Positions 49,801 to 60,895 of a DNA stretch of 64,000 nucleotides are shown here, one piece after another. Below the pieces are notes generated by a model. That model was not told the DNA's origin. It saw only the letters and a list, made by a program, of their open reading frames with translations, and did no database searches. The stretch is from contig NC_041750.1 of assembly GCF_004115215.2 (NCBI RefSeq), positions 2,046,001-2,110,000 on the forward strand. Reading direction: 5' to 3'. The stretch is from Ornithorhynchus anatinus (taxonomy: Eukaryota; Chordata; Mammalia; Monotremata; Ornithorhynchidae). The first letter of the stretch is position 1; every line of letters begins with the position of its first letter. Made by a program: the position numbers and the translations under genes.

Positions 49801-52800
49801 TACTGAGGTCAAAACCCGAGCGCTCGGCCCGGCGCCCCGCACGCGGCGCTCGATGGATGCCGTCGATCGATCGGGAGACGGGCGGGAAGGACCTGCCGCT
49901 CACCTGGACGCAGGCGGCCATGGCCGAGATGACCCCCTGGGGCAGAAGCTGCTTCCTCACGGCCTCACTGTCCACCGCCAGGTTGCCCAGGGTGTACAGG
50001 CACAACTCCTGCCACGAGGATGCCGGGGCTGGGGAGGGGCCCTCCTGCGCCCAGGAGGCCCTCCCCCGCCGCCACCGCCCGGCAGAGGGGCCGGCGTCTC
50101 CGCCCAAGTCCGGACCCCGAGCCGGGACTGACCCCGCCCTAAGCCAACAGCTCAGGACGGGGGACCTGGGCCCCGTCCGACCTGTGCCCGGGGAAACCGT
50201 CGCCTCCCCGGCTGGCCCGGACTGAAGGGATCCCGGGGCCGCCCGCGGGGAGTGGGGGGAGAGGAGGCTGGGGGCTCTTACGACGAAGTCGGCGCTGTGC
50301 CCCGAGAGGTAGGTGAGGAGGTAGGAGGTGGAAGGCAGGCAGGCCTCGGCCACGGCCGGGTCGTCGGCGTGCGACAGCTCGTGCAGGCAGCGAGCCGCCT
50401 CCAGCCGCAGCCCCGCCCGGCTGCTGGTCAGGAGCCCGACGAGGGCGCGGATGCCGCCCTCCATCCTGCGGGCCCCGGGCGGGCGTCAAGACCACCGGGC
50501 CCCGGCCCCTTCCGCCCTCTCCCCTCCCGTCACCACCCGCCGCCTCCCGGCATCCCTGCCCCCGGGGAGCCCGGGCTGACCGGATGAACGTCCGCTGCGA
50601 CTGGGGGTGCTGCAGGCCCCGGCGCAGGCTGCCCAGGGCCGCCTCCTTCTCCTTCTCCCCCGTTCCCCGCTGGGCAGCGCGGAGCAGCCGCTGCATCTGG
50701 TGGAGAAGGTCAGAGGTGGATCTGAAGCCAAACTGGGGTCAGAGACCCTCATTTCTTCGCCCACCCCCTTCTGCGTCGCCTTTGGGCTTGGATTCGCTCC
50801 CCATCCCTCGCTCGGCCCCGCGCCACTCATGTCCATAACCATCACTTATTTATCGATATTAATGTCTGCCTCCCACTCTGCAGACTGTAAGCTTGTGGTG
50901 GGCAGGGAACGACGCCTACCAATTCCGTTCTATCGTACTCTCCCAAGCACTCAGCACAGCGCTCTGCACACGGTAAGGGCTCGATAAATACCGTTGATCG
51001 ACTGGGAAAGCTCACGATAGTGAGAAGGGAAGCAATCCCTGCTCTCCGAGAGCTGACCATCTAATGGGGGAGACCAGGGCCTAGTGGGACCAAGGAGATC
51101 CTAGTTCTAGTCTCGGCTCTGCCCCCGACTTGAGACTGGTCACCCTCTCTGGGCCTCGGTTCCCTCATCTGTAAAACGGGGATAACACACCCACTCTCCC
51201 TCCTGTCCCACACAGGGTTCACAGTCTCAGGGGGAAGCCTCGTGGCCTACCGGCAAGAGCACGGGGCTGGGAGTTAGTGAGCCTGGCTTCCAATTCCAGC
51301 TCTGCCCCGGGCCTCCCGTGGGACCTTAACTCCTCTGCACCTCAGTTACCTCATCTGTAAAATGGGGATTTAAATCCTACGCCCTCCTAGACTGTGAGCC
51401 CCAGAGTGGGGCAGGCCCGGTGTCCAAACTGAGAAACCTGCATCTACCCCGGCGCTTAGTACACTGCTTGTTACATAGTAAGCCCTTAAATATGATTTTT
51501 TTTTTTTTTTTTAAGGGGTGGGAGAGTGATGTGGAAGATGGAGGGTTTAATCACCCAAGGTCTCCTGAGCTACTGAAGGAGAAGAGAGCCAGGCGGGGCG
51601 AAGTGGATCGGGAAGAGCATTGGGAGAGGAGAATCCAGGGCCCTGGGTTCTGTGGGGGTGGATAAAGTTACTGTGCTTCCTAAGAGCCTAAACACTCCAC
51701 TGTCGCAGCATAAACTTGTAACAGTAATAATAATTCTGGAACTATTAGACTTTTACTAGGCGCTGGAGGAGATACGAGTTAATGAGGTTGGCCACGGCCC
51801 GGGTCCCACCTGGGGCTCACGGTCCGAATCCCCATTTTCCAGATGAGGTCACTGAGGCCCAGAGAGGTGAACCGACTCGCCCAGGGTCACCCAGCAGACC
51901 GGCGGCGTAGCCGGGATCAGAACCCGGGTCCCCGGGACTCCCTCCCGGGCCCGGGTTCCAGCCGCGTGCTCCCCCCGACCGGGCCTCTCCAACCTTGTCC
52001 CTGGCCCTCGGACCGTGCGAGGCCCTCGCCCTCACCTCCTGGCTCTCCAGGGGCTCCGGAGGGGCGGCCGCGCCCGGCGCATCCTCCCGCAGGAGCCTCT
52101 TGCTGACCAGCTGCTGCTGCCGTCGCACCTTGCGGAGCGCTGCGGGAGAAGAGGGCGTGGGTCAGGCCGGGCTCACGGGGCAGGGCCGAGGGGGGCACCG
52201 AGAGGGAGGGGACGGGTCAGGCCGAACCGTGGGCCGCCCCCCACCACGGGGCAGGGCCCAGGAGGGCTCTGGGAGGGAGGGGACGGGCCAGGCCGAACCC
52301 CGGGCCGCCCCCCACCATAAGGCAGGGCCGTGGGGATCACTGGGGGGGGGGGGGAGAGGACGGGCCAGGCTGAACCCGGGCCGCCCCCCACCCCGGGGCA
52401 GGGCCATGAGGGGCATTGGGAGAGAGGGGACGGGTCAGGCTGAGCCCGGGCCGCCCCCCCATCCCGGGGGCAGGGTTGAGGGGGGGCACCGAGAGGGAGG
52501 CTGGTCAGGCTGAGCCCGGGCCGTCCCCCACCATTGGGCAAGGTCGGGGGGGTCACCGGGAGGGAGGGGATGGTCAGGCTGAGCCCGGGCCGCCCCCCAC
52601 CCTAGGGCAGGGCCCTGGGGGTCACTGGGAGGGAGGGGATGGTCAGGCTGAAGGCCCGGGCCGCCCCCCGCCATAGGGCAGGGCCCTGGGGGTCACTGGG
52701 AGGGAGGGGATGGTCAGGCTGAAGGCCTGGGCCGCCCCCCGCCATAGGGCAGGGCCGAGGAGGATTCTGGGAGGGAGGCTGGTCAGGCCGAGGCGGAGGC

Positions 52801-53029
52801 CGAGGGGGGCTCCGGGAGGGAGGGGACGCTCAGGCCGGGCCCCGCCAAGGGGTCCCGTGAGGGGACAGAAGAGCGGCGGGGGCCGCCCTCGCGCCCACCC
52901 CCCGGGCCCGGCCCGCTCGGACCCCCGACAGGCCTCCCCGGGCCCCGCACCGGCCTCCCGCTCCCGCCGGCGGCCCCGCAGCTCCTCCGCCCCGCGCGGC
53001 CCCAGGCGACCGGCGCGGCGGCTCCACAT
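46864..53029 (-). CDS. TMCO6: transmembrane and coiled-coil domain-containing protein 6 (ARM-repeat)
   Basis: Armadillo-type repeat protein with an importin-like N-terminus; cell role little known. Exons, 5' to 3': 53029-52951, 52139-52036, 50696-50581, 50465-50282, 50008-49904, 49684-49599, 49326-49210, 49105-48994, 48897-48711, 48568-48474, 48007-47840, 47034-46864, giving 507 aa (human about 493). It begins MWSRRAGRLGPRGAEELRGR, a basic N-terminus. Helical ARM segments include LEAARCLHELSHADDPAVAE, LCLYTLGNLAVDS, LRSLGNLLAEE, LWLLNNLT and LTVLCNVAEKGPLYCQRLWP. The last exon keeps FLQQSGLRALEQHEG but runs on into a Pro-rich tail longer than the human end. Identification rests on remembered similarity to human TMCO6 and on position. 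Confidence 0.92.
47160..47725. repeat. two Mon-1 SINEs, TMCO6 last intron
   Basis: A reverse copy (about 47160-47415) is followed by a forward copy (about 47485-47725). A further truncated forward copy lies at about 48215-48330 in the intron between the exons at 48568 and 48007. Confidence 0.8.
50840..51965. repeat. L2 tail and Mon-1 SINEs, TMCO6 intron 2
   Basis: L2 tail (+) at about 50840-51000, Mon-1 piece (+) at about 51070-51230, Mon-1 (+) at about 51235-51505 followed by an 18-T run, Mon-1 (-) at about 51725-51960. Confidence 0.8.
52150..52830. repeat. 70-75 bp minisatellite, TMCO6 intron 1
   Basis: About nine copies of a GC-rich unit containing gggccgccccccaccatagg, gcagggcc, tcactgggagggaggggatg and gtcaggctgag. 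The anchor gggccgcc recurs at about 52231, 52303, 52378, 52448, 52518, 52587, 52658 and 52730. Confidence 0.92.
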
Positions 53030-53260
53030 GGCGGCGGGGACGGACGACAAACGGGAGGAGGAGGAGGAGGAGGAGGAGAAAAAAGGAGGAGGAGAAAAGG
53101 AGGAGGAGGATGGGGGGGGGGCGGGGAAAGAAGATGGCGGCGGCGGCGGGCGATAGTGAGTGGGGCCGGCAGGGGGCGCCGGAGGACGCGGGACCAGCAG
53201 GGCCGGACTCAGCCGGACTCAGCCGGACTCAACCGGACTCAACCGGATTCAAGCGGGCGG
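53030..53260. promoter_or_regulatory. TMCO6 promoter region with divergent TISU element and 10-bp repeats
   Basis: Upstream of the TMCO6 ATG is a (gga)n run (53055-53110). The plus-strand GAAGATGGCGGC at 53130-53141 matches TISU/YY1. Its ATG (53134) opens a 7-codon frame ending at a strong donor A/GTGAGT (53155/53156). At 53205-53258 a unit of about 10 bp (ccggactcag / ccggactcaa) repeats five times. Confidence 0.6.
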
Positions 53261-53545
53261 GGCCCCGGACCTGCCCTCTAATAATAATGGTGGCATTGGC
53301 TAAGCGCTGACTATGTGCGCGGCGCCTTTTACCGGACCTCCTCCTCCCCCGCCGTCCGGCCCATAAGAGTCAGCCTCAGAGAATAATAATCACCATGTTG
53401 GTAGAGCACTGTTCTAAGCGCTGGGGGAGATCCAGGGGCATCGGGTGGTCCCCCGGGAGGCTCCCAGTTAATCCCCGTTTTCCAGATGAGGTCACTGAGG
53501 CCCAGAGAAGTGAAGTGACTCGCCCACAGTCACACAGCAGCGGAG

Positions 53546-53796
53546 AAGCAGCGTGGCTCAGTGGAAAGAGCACGGGCTTTGGAGTCAGGGCTCATGAGTT
53601 CAAATCCCAGCTCTGCCACTTGCCAGCTGTGTGACTTTGGGCAAGTCACTTCACTTCTCGGTGCCTCAGTTCCCTCATCTGTAAAATGGGGATTAAGACT
53701 GTGAGCCCCACGTGGGACAACCTGATTCCCCCGTGTCTACCCCAGCGCTTAGAACAGTGCTCGGCACATAGTAAGCGCTTAACAAATACCAACATA
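53546..53796 (+). repeat. full-length Mon-1 SINE nested in a reverse Mon-1
   Basis: Complete from gagaagcagcgtggctcagt to cttaacaaataccaacat. It is flanked by acacagc on both sides, with the outer reverse Mon-1 continuing afterwards as tgacaggtggcagagct. Confidence 0.88.
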
Positions 53797-54026
53797 ACAC
53801 AGCTGACAGGTGGCAGAGCTGGGAGTCGAACTCATGAGCTCCGCCTCCCAAGCCCAGGCTCTTTCCGCTGCTGCTTCTCAGTGTTGGAAGTCAGAGGTCA
53901 TGAGTTCGAATCCCGGCTCTGCCGCTTGTCAGCCGACTGGGGGCAAGTCATTTCACTTCTCTGGGCCGCAGTGACCTCGTCTGTAAAATGGGGGTGAACT
54001 GGGAGCCTCACGTGGGACGACCTTTC

Positions 54027-54082
54027 ATTCATTCAATAGTATTTATTGAGCGCTTACTATGTGCAGAGCACTGTACTAAGAC
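54027..54082 (-). repeat. about 55-bp L2 tail inserted in a Mon-1 SINE
   Basis: The reverse L2 tail (ttcattcattcaatagtatt ... gcactgtactaa) interrupts the Mon-1 sequence gggacgacctgatgaccctg. The 5-bp gacct occurs on both sides, as expected for a target duplication. Confidence 0.8.
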
Positions 54083-57050
54083 CTGATGACCCTGTATCTC
54101 TCCCAGCGCTTAGAACAGTGCTCTGCACATAGGAAGCGCTTAACAAATACCAACATTATGATGATGCATTTCTTCGGCGCCGCGCACGCGCCGGGCGCTG
54201 TACTGAGCGCCGGGGCCACTCCCGACGAAGGGCCCCAGGCCCACCTGGGCCTCCCCCTCTCCGTCCCCCTTTCATTCATCCAATCCATTCGATAGCATTC
54301 ATTGAGCGCTCACTATGTGCAGAGCGCTGGACTAAGCGCTTGGAATGGACAAATCGGTAAATCACAGTGTTGGTATTCGTTAAGCGCTCACTATGTGCAG
54401 AGCCCTGTTCTAAGCGCCGGGGGAGATACAGGGGCATCAGGATGTCCCACGTGAGGCTCGCGGTTAGTCCCCATTTTACAGATGAGGGAACTGAGGCCCA
54501 GAGAAGTGAAGTGACTCGCCCACAGTCACACAGCTAATAATAATAATGTTGGTATTTGTTAAGCGCTTACTATGTGCAGAGCACTGTTCTAAGCACTAGG
54601 GTAGACACAGGGGAATCAGGTTGTCCCACGTGGGGCTCACGGTCGTAATCCCCATTTTACAGATGAGGGAACTGAGGCCCAGAGAAGTGAAGTGACTCGC
54701 CCACAGTCACCCAGCTGACAAGTGGCGGAGCGGAGAGTCGAACCCGTGACCTCTGACTCCGCAGCCCAGGCTCTTTCCACTGCGCCACGCTGTTAAAGCG
54801 CTTGGCACTAAGCAAGCACTAAGCACTTGGCTTACTATGTGCCAGCCACTGGGGCGGATAGAGGGTCATCAGGTTGTCCCACGGGGGGCTCCCGGGCTTC
54901 ACGCCCATTTTACAGAGGAGGAAACTGAGCCCCAGGGAAGAAAAGTGACTCGCCCAAGTCCCCGCGGCGGCCGAGCGGCCGAGCTGGGATTAGAACTCAT
55001 GACCTCCTATTGGCAACAGAAACCACTCCTCATGGCCCGATAACAATAATAATAATGTTGGCATTTGTTCATTCATTCATTTAATAGTATTTATCGAGCA
55101 CTTACTATGCGCAGGGCACTGTACTAAGCGCTTGGAATGGAAAAATCGGCAAGTGGGCAGATGTACAAATCTGTTAAACACTTGTTCGAATCCCAGCTCT
55201 GCCACTCGTCAGCTGGGTGACCGTGGGCCAGTCACTTCACTTCCCTGGGCCTCAGTGGCCTCATCTGTCAAATGGGGATTCAGACTGTGAGCCTCACGTG
55301 GGACAACCTGATGAGCCTGGCTCTCCCCCGGCGCTTAGAACGGTGCTCGGCGCATAGTGAGCGCTTAACAAATACCAACGTTATTATGGAGTACTTACTG
55401 TGTGCAAAGCACTCTAGGGGAAAAGAAATACGTGCATTCAGTCGTATTTATTGAGCACTTACTGTGTGCAGAACACTGAACTAAGCGCTTGATCGTACAT
55501 ACATCTATATACATGGGTGGTTTCAAGGGTTCCCATTCTATCTCTAATAATAATAATGTTGGTATTTGTTCAGCGCTTACTATTCTAAGCGCTGGGGTAG
55601 ACACAGGGGAATCAGGTTGTCCCACGTGGGGCTCACAGTTTTAATCCCCATTTTACAGATGAGGTCACTGAGGCCCAGAGAAGTGAAGTGACTCGCCCAC
55701 AGTCACCCAGCCGACAAGTGGCAGAGCTGGGATTCGAACCCATGACCTCTGACTCCAAAGCCCGGGCTCTTTCCACTGAGCCACGCTGCTTCTCTAATGT
55801 ATGTTTGGCCACTTAGGTTTGCTGTTTCTTTTGTTAATGAGGTGTCCATTCCGATGATTCTCTTGATCGTGTTTAAATTGTCTTGTTTTTGTCGGTCCGT
55901 CTCCCCCGATTAGACTGTGAGCCCGTCAGTGGGCAGGGATGGTCTCTGTCTGTTGCCGAATTGTACATTCCAAGCGCTTGGTACAGTGCTCTGCACATAG
56001 TAAGCGCTCAATAAATACCAATGAATGAATTAGGGTAGAGTCTGTGTCTTTCACTGTATGTTCCCAGGCACCTTGTACAGCTCTCTGTGTAGAGGGGATG
56101 GGCAGCACTCAGTACAGTCCTGTGCACACGATAGACACCCAGCACAGGTCTCTGTATCCAGGAGGTTCTCGGTACGGAGCTCTCTGCGCACAGAAGGTGC
56201 TCAGTACAGCGCTCTGCCTACTGAAGATGATCCGTCGGGTGGTCCACACCCTACACAACGCCCCGCACACCGTAAGCCACGAGGAGCGGCGTGGCTTAGT
56301 GGAAAGAGCCTAGGTTCGGGAGTCGGAGGTGGTGGGTTCTAATCCCGGCTCTACCACTCGTCAGCTGGGTAACTGTGGGCAAGTCATTTCACTTCTCTGT
56401 ACCTCAGTTCCCTCATCTGTGAAATGGGGATTAAGACTGTGAGTCCCACCTGGGTCAACCTGATAAAACCTTGTATCCTCCCCCCAGTGCTTAGAACAGC
56501 GCCTGGCACATAGTAAACGCTTAACAAATACCATTATTATTATTATTAAGTACCCAAGGCAGAAGGCAGTCAACATAAATCAATGAATAAATGATAGTTA
56601 AATGAGCGTGAGAATAGTGCGGAATAATAACCGCAAGTGAATAAATGACAGTAAACAGAGATGGCGTACCCCTAGTCCTTAGTAAAAATAATAGTGGTAT
56701 TCGTTAAGCGTTTACTCTGCGCCAAGCGCCGGGTAAACACCGTAAATTGGGGGTTCGATACCTCTTCTCCCACCTACTTAGGCGGGGAGCCCCACGGAAA
56801 CGGGGACTGTGTTCGACCTGATGGATTTGTATCTACCCCAGCGCTTAGAGCAGTACTTGGCACCAAGTACGTGCTTAACAGAGTCCATCTTTAAAAAGCA
56901 GTCGTTCTCTGTCCATCTTACAGATGAAGAAACCGAGACAGAAGGGAAGTGACTTGCCCAACATCCCACAACAGGCAGATGGCAAAGCCGTGATTAGCAC
57001 CCGGGTCCTCTGACTCCCAGCCCCGTGGACTCTCCGCCAGACCACACCGC

Positions 57051-58164
57051 CACCGTTCGCTGGGGCGAAACGCTTTTCACAAGAGAGGCCCAGCGGCCGG
57101 TCGGTTGGCCCCCCGTTCCGAAGAGGCCCCTGTAGTCAAATTTGAACCCGACGCCGTTTCCTTCTTCAGGAAGTCTGTAGGGTCCCTCAGTGTCGCAATG
57201 TTTTCTCCATTCCGGCCCGTTCCCGTGATGCCCACGCGTCTTTCTCGAAGATGACTGTTCTCATTGTCCCGTCCGTGACACGGCGGCTCCGTTGACCTTC
57301 CCCAAGTTTCCCCCTCGCTAACCGCGGACTCCTGACCGGTGCGGTTGGGTTTGGGGGCCAGGCGGGGGGGTTTTGGGGGGGACCTCCCGCCTCGACCCCT
57401 TCCCCATTAGGGTGGGCACGGGAGGGGACGGAACGGGGGGGGGGGGGATCAGTTGGGGAAGGCCTCCCGGTGGGAGGTGGGTTTTTAGGACGGCTGAGGG
57501 TCTCTGAGGAGGCTTCTGGCAAGGGGAGAAGAGAGCGCCTGGGTCCAAGAAAGCCGGGGATGGGATTTGGAGAGCAGGAATGATCAGGTATAGAGGAGAT
57601 CATCCACACACAGGGCTTTCATTTCCCTAATTCCCTCACCACAGGAAATGCCCTTTTCATCCTGGCCTTCCTTCCTCTCTCCACTCTCTTCCACCAGATA
57701 AATCCCCGCCGCTCCCCCGGCCCTTTCCCCATACCTCGATCCTAATGGTGGGAGGGGGTGTTAGGGATCCCATCTCACAGCCCGCGAAACTGATGCCCAA
57801 GGAAGAGAGAGCTCATCCACCGGGCCGCCCAAGATGAATCCCACCCCTGGCCAAGAGCGGGGAAGGCGGTGAACGACTGATCCCGTGCCCCAGGATGGGC
57901 TGGGCGTTTCAGCGGTCTCTCCGAGCCCACTCCCTCCCCGTCCCATTCCACCCCCCCCCCCTCCCGTGGATTGCAGAACAGAAAGCCGAGGAGGGTGGGG
58001 GATACAGGGGGAAGGGTATTGGGTGGGTGCAGGTTCAGGAAGGGAACAATCCGCCAGAATTTCGCAAACGCGGAGAGGCCTCGGGGAGGGAAGTTGGGGA
58101 CCCGAGCCAAGAGAGTTCGGAGCTCAGCGCTCTGTCAGAAAGGCCAGTGGACCCAGGGGAGACA
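57051..58164 (+). promoter_or_regulatory. CD14: single-copy sequence and CD14 promoter/5' UTR
   Basis: From 57051 to about 57880 I see no gene; the sequence is partly G-rich. The last 250 bp before the CD14 ATG hold a C/EBP-like tttcgcaaa (58060-58068) and purine-rich ETS-like ggaagggaa (around 58038). No TATA box is evident. Confidence 0.5.
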
Positions 58165-60020
58165 ATGGTGAGCGCTGCACGTCGGCCTTCGGGAGTGGAC
58201 ACTCCCGGGACCTGGGGCGGGAGGGAGGAGGGGGTCATCGAAGGCCAAGGTGGAGGACCCGGTCAGGTGGGGCCGGACGCGGGGAGGAGGGACCGGCCCA
58301 GTGGAGAGAGCCCGGGCTTGAGAGTCGGAAGGTCACGGGTCCTGATCCCGGCTCCGCCACTTGTCTGCGGTGTGGCCTCGGGCAAGTCGCTTCACTGCTC
58401 TGTGCCTCAGCGACCTCATCTGCAAAATGGGGACTAAGACCGTGAGCCCCGTGTAGGAGGGGGACTGCATCCATCTGGATTATCTTGTACCTACCCCAGC
58501 GCTTAGAACGGTGTCCGGCTCATAGCAGGCGCTTAACAGAGACCACAATTATTATTATATTACGACGGGCACCGAGGGGTGTGGTCAACTGAGGCCTCAC
58601 CGGGCTGGGAAACCGGAGCCGTGGAGCGGACCGGGTCGTGGGCAGGGAACGTGTCTGTTCGTCGTTCTGTTGTCCTCCCTTGAGTGCTTAGGAAAGTGCT
58701 CTGCACACAGTAAGCCTCAATATATAGAATTGCCTGCCTGATGGGTGAGACCCCCCGAGACGGATTGGGAGAGGGGAGGGTCAGATGGAGCCGTCGATCG
58801 GGGCGGGGCGGGGGGGTCCTCAGACGGGGGGCTCGGGGCAGAGTTGCTGGGGGGTGGGAGGGGCGGTCCGAGGCGACAGGCAGAATCCTTTCCTCTTTCT
58901 CATCGGTCGCTGGGTGAGGGATCCCGGCAGGGCCGGGGGGCTGGAGGTGGACCGGACCGGAGAAGAGGGAAGAAAAGAATAGAAAAGAAGCAGCTCCTTC
59001 CCCTCCTTCCCCGTGTCCCCCACCGGCATCCAGGTGCTGCTCTGGTTGCTGATGTTGACGACGCTCCCGCGCCCCGCCACCGGCTGCTCGTTGGACGAGG
59101 AGGCCCACCGCTGCTCCTGCAACTTCACGGGCCCGGACCCGGCCTGGAACCAGGCCATCCTGTGCCTGACGGCCTCGGAGGTGGAGCTCCGCGCCGGCGG
59201 CCGTGACCTGGGCCCCTTCCTGAAGAAAGGCCTCCAGGACCCGGAGCCGCTGGTCGAGACCCTGAGGGCCCTGCGGATACGCCGCCTGACCCTGGGCGAG
59301 GTCGCCATCCCCGGCGCGCTGCTGGGCGCGCTGCTGCGCGTGCTGGGCTACACGCGGCTCAAGGAGCTGGAGCTGGACAAGCTGGTGGTGACCGGCCCGC
59401 TGCCCCCGCCGGCCCCCGGGGTGGACGGGCCGCCCCTCACCGCCCTGCGCCTGAGCAACGTGAGCTGGGAGGCTGCGGGGCCGGGCCGAGGGCGCCGGGG
59501 GGACGGGCTGGCGGGGCTGTGGCCCTGGCTGGACGCGGGCCTGCAGGAGCTGAAAGTGACCGGCTCGGGCCTGGAGCGCCTGCCCTGCCCCGCGTCCGGC
59601 ACCTTCCCCGCCCTGAGCTCCCTGGACCTGTCGGACAACCCGGCGCTGGGGGAGGCCGGGACGGCCGCGGCACTGTGTCCCGGGGCCTTCCCGGGGCTGC
59701 GGGTCCTGGGGCTCCGTGACACCGGCCTCTCGACCACGGACCCGCTCTGCGCGGCCCTGGCCGGGGCCCGGGTGCCCTTGGAGATCCTGGACCTCAGCCG
59801 CAACGCGCTGGCCGACACGGAGGACTGCATCTGGCCACCCTCGCTGCGCACCCTCAACCTGGAACACAACCGGCCGAGGAAGAAGCCGGATCTCGGGACG
59901 CTGGAGAAGCTGGAGGACGGGCCTGTGGCCGAAGCCCCCAACTCTCCCTTCGCATCCCACCCGCTGGGCTTGCTGGCCGGCGCCGCGGCCTGGGCGCTGC
60001 TCGCCGCGGCCGGGGATTAG
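58165..60020 (+). CDS. CD14: monocyte differentiation antigen CD14, LPS co-receptor
   Basis: GPI-anchored leucine-rich-repeat protein that passes LPS to TLR4/MD-2. As in other mammals, exon 1 codes only the ATG (58165-58167, donor gtgagc); exon 2 is 59034-60020. Product 329 aa (human 375). Signal peptide MVLLWLLMLTTLPRPATG, then the Cys pattern CSLDEEAHRCSC like human CELDDEDFRCVC. LRR region includes SEVELRAGGRDLGPFL, LRALRIRRLTLG, LGYTRLKELELD, FPALSSLDLSDNPALGE and LDLSRNALADTEDCIWPP. N-glycosylation sequons NFT and NVS. The C-terminus LGLLAGAAAWALLAAAGD is a typical GPI-attachment signal. Compared with human, about one LRR (between CMWSSALNSLNL and LRVLDLSCN) is missing and the tail is shorter. 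The intron is 866 bp and holds a Mon-1 and an L2 tail. Confidence 0.95.
58285..58735 (+). repeat. Mon-1 SINE and L2 tail in CD14 intron 1
   Basis: Mon-1 at about 58285-58558 (head cccagtggagagagcccggg, tail cgcttaacagagaccacaat). L2 tail at about 58640-58735 (gtgggcagggaacgtgtctg ... agtaagcctcaatatatag). Confidence 0.82.
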
Positions 60021-60228
60021 CCTGAAGAGGAAGGGAGGGGTGAGGAAGCCCCCCGCCTTCCCCCACGACCCACTGATTCTACCCTCTCCCTCTCCCCCGG
60101 ACCAGCTGCCCACCCCGAAACTCTCCACCCTCCCATCCCACCCCCATCCCTCCGGGCACCTTCCCGATGCAGGGGTCTGCTGCCCCTCCTCCTCCTGCCG
60201 CCTCTTCTCCTTCCCCCCCGCCCCATTT

Positions 60229-60234
60229 AATAAA
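60229..60234 (+). terminator. CD14: CD14 poly(A) signal AATAAA
   Basis: AATAAA 209 nt after the CD14 stop. Flanking SINEs begin only downstream, at about 60300. Confidence 0.85.
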
Positions 60235-60299
60235 GTCAAGCCTGGAAGTCGTGCGCCTATGTGCCTTCTCTCCTTGCCCTGCCAGGGGCTAGGAAATTT

Positions 60300-60895
60300 T
60301 GTACGGTATCTGTTAATAACAATAGTGACAGCCCAAATAATGGTATCTGCTAAGCGCTCGGTCTGTTCTAAGCACATACGAGGTGTCAAGTTGGACCCAG
60401 TCCACGTCCCAGATGGGGCTCACAGTCAATCCCCATTTTCCAGATGATGGAATTGAGGCACAGTGAAGTAAAGTCACTTGCCCAAGGTCACCCAGCAGAC
60501 GAGTGGCGGAGCCGGGATTAGAACCCAGGTCTTTCTGCCTCCCAGGTCCTTGCCTTATCCAGGAGGCTATGCTGCTTCTCTGGGTGGGAGCTGCAGGGCC
60601 GATCCCTCGAGATGACACCTCCGGATTGGGGCCCACCCCCCGCCACCCCTATTTCTTCCATCCCCCGGGCCCCCACGCCCCGGGGGAGAGGCGGGCTGAC
60701 CCCAGTCATTCTCAAGGGTCACGTGGGGTTATGGAAGACTCGAGAGGCCAAGGCTCCGGCCCCCGGCCCCCTTCTAGACTGTAAGCTCGTTGTGGGCAGG
60801 GAATGTGACTGTTTACCGTTGGATTCTCCCCAATGCTTAGCCCAGTGCTCTGCACGCGGTAAGCGCTCAATAAATACGAATGAACGAACGGACGT
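60300..60895. repeat. Mon-1 and L2 between CD14 and the kinesin-like gene
   Basis: Reverse Mon-1 at about 60325-60580 (starts atggtatctgctaagcgctc). Forward L2 tail at about 60770-60890 (tagactgtaagctcgttgtg ... gcgctcaataaatacgaatg). The CpG-rich stretch 60900-61039 is the probable promoter of the next gene. Confidence 0.8.

Larger units (their letters stand above)
53278..57050. repeat. dense nested SINE/L2 cluster between TMCO6 and CD14
   Basis: About 3.8 kb made almost wholly of repeats: Mon-1 (-) about 53378-53545, resuming 53797-53875; Mon-1 (+) 53546-53796 inserted in it; Mon-1 (+) 53883-54165 interrupted by a reverse L2 tail at 54027-54082; L2 (-) 54270-54360; Mon-1 (-) 54370-54530, 54535-54795 and 54810-55030; L2 (-) 55075-55140; Mon-1 (+) 55185-55388; L2 (-) 55435-55495; complete Mon-1 (-) 55540-55798; L2 (+) 55800-56030; Mon-1 (+) 56280-56555; Mon-1 pieces 56685-57050. 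No exon seen. Confidence 0.85.

Noticed and set aside
59013-59033. GTG-initiated CD14 frame (SPTGIQ...) as the protein start
   Set aside because: These codons lie upstream of a good acceptor; mammalian CD14 splices a one-codon ATG exon, and ATG/GTGAGC is present at 58165.
58560-60389. 609-aa open frame on the minus strand
   Set aside because: Antisense shadow of the GC-rich CD14 exon, extended through the L2 and UTR sequence.
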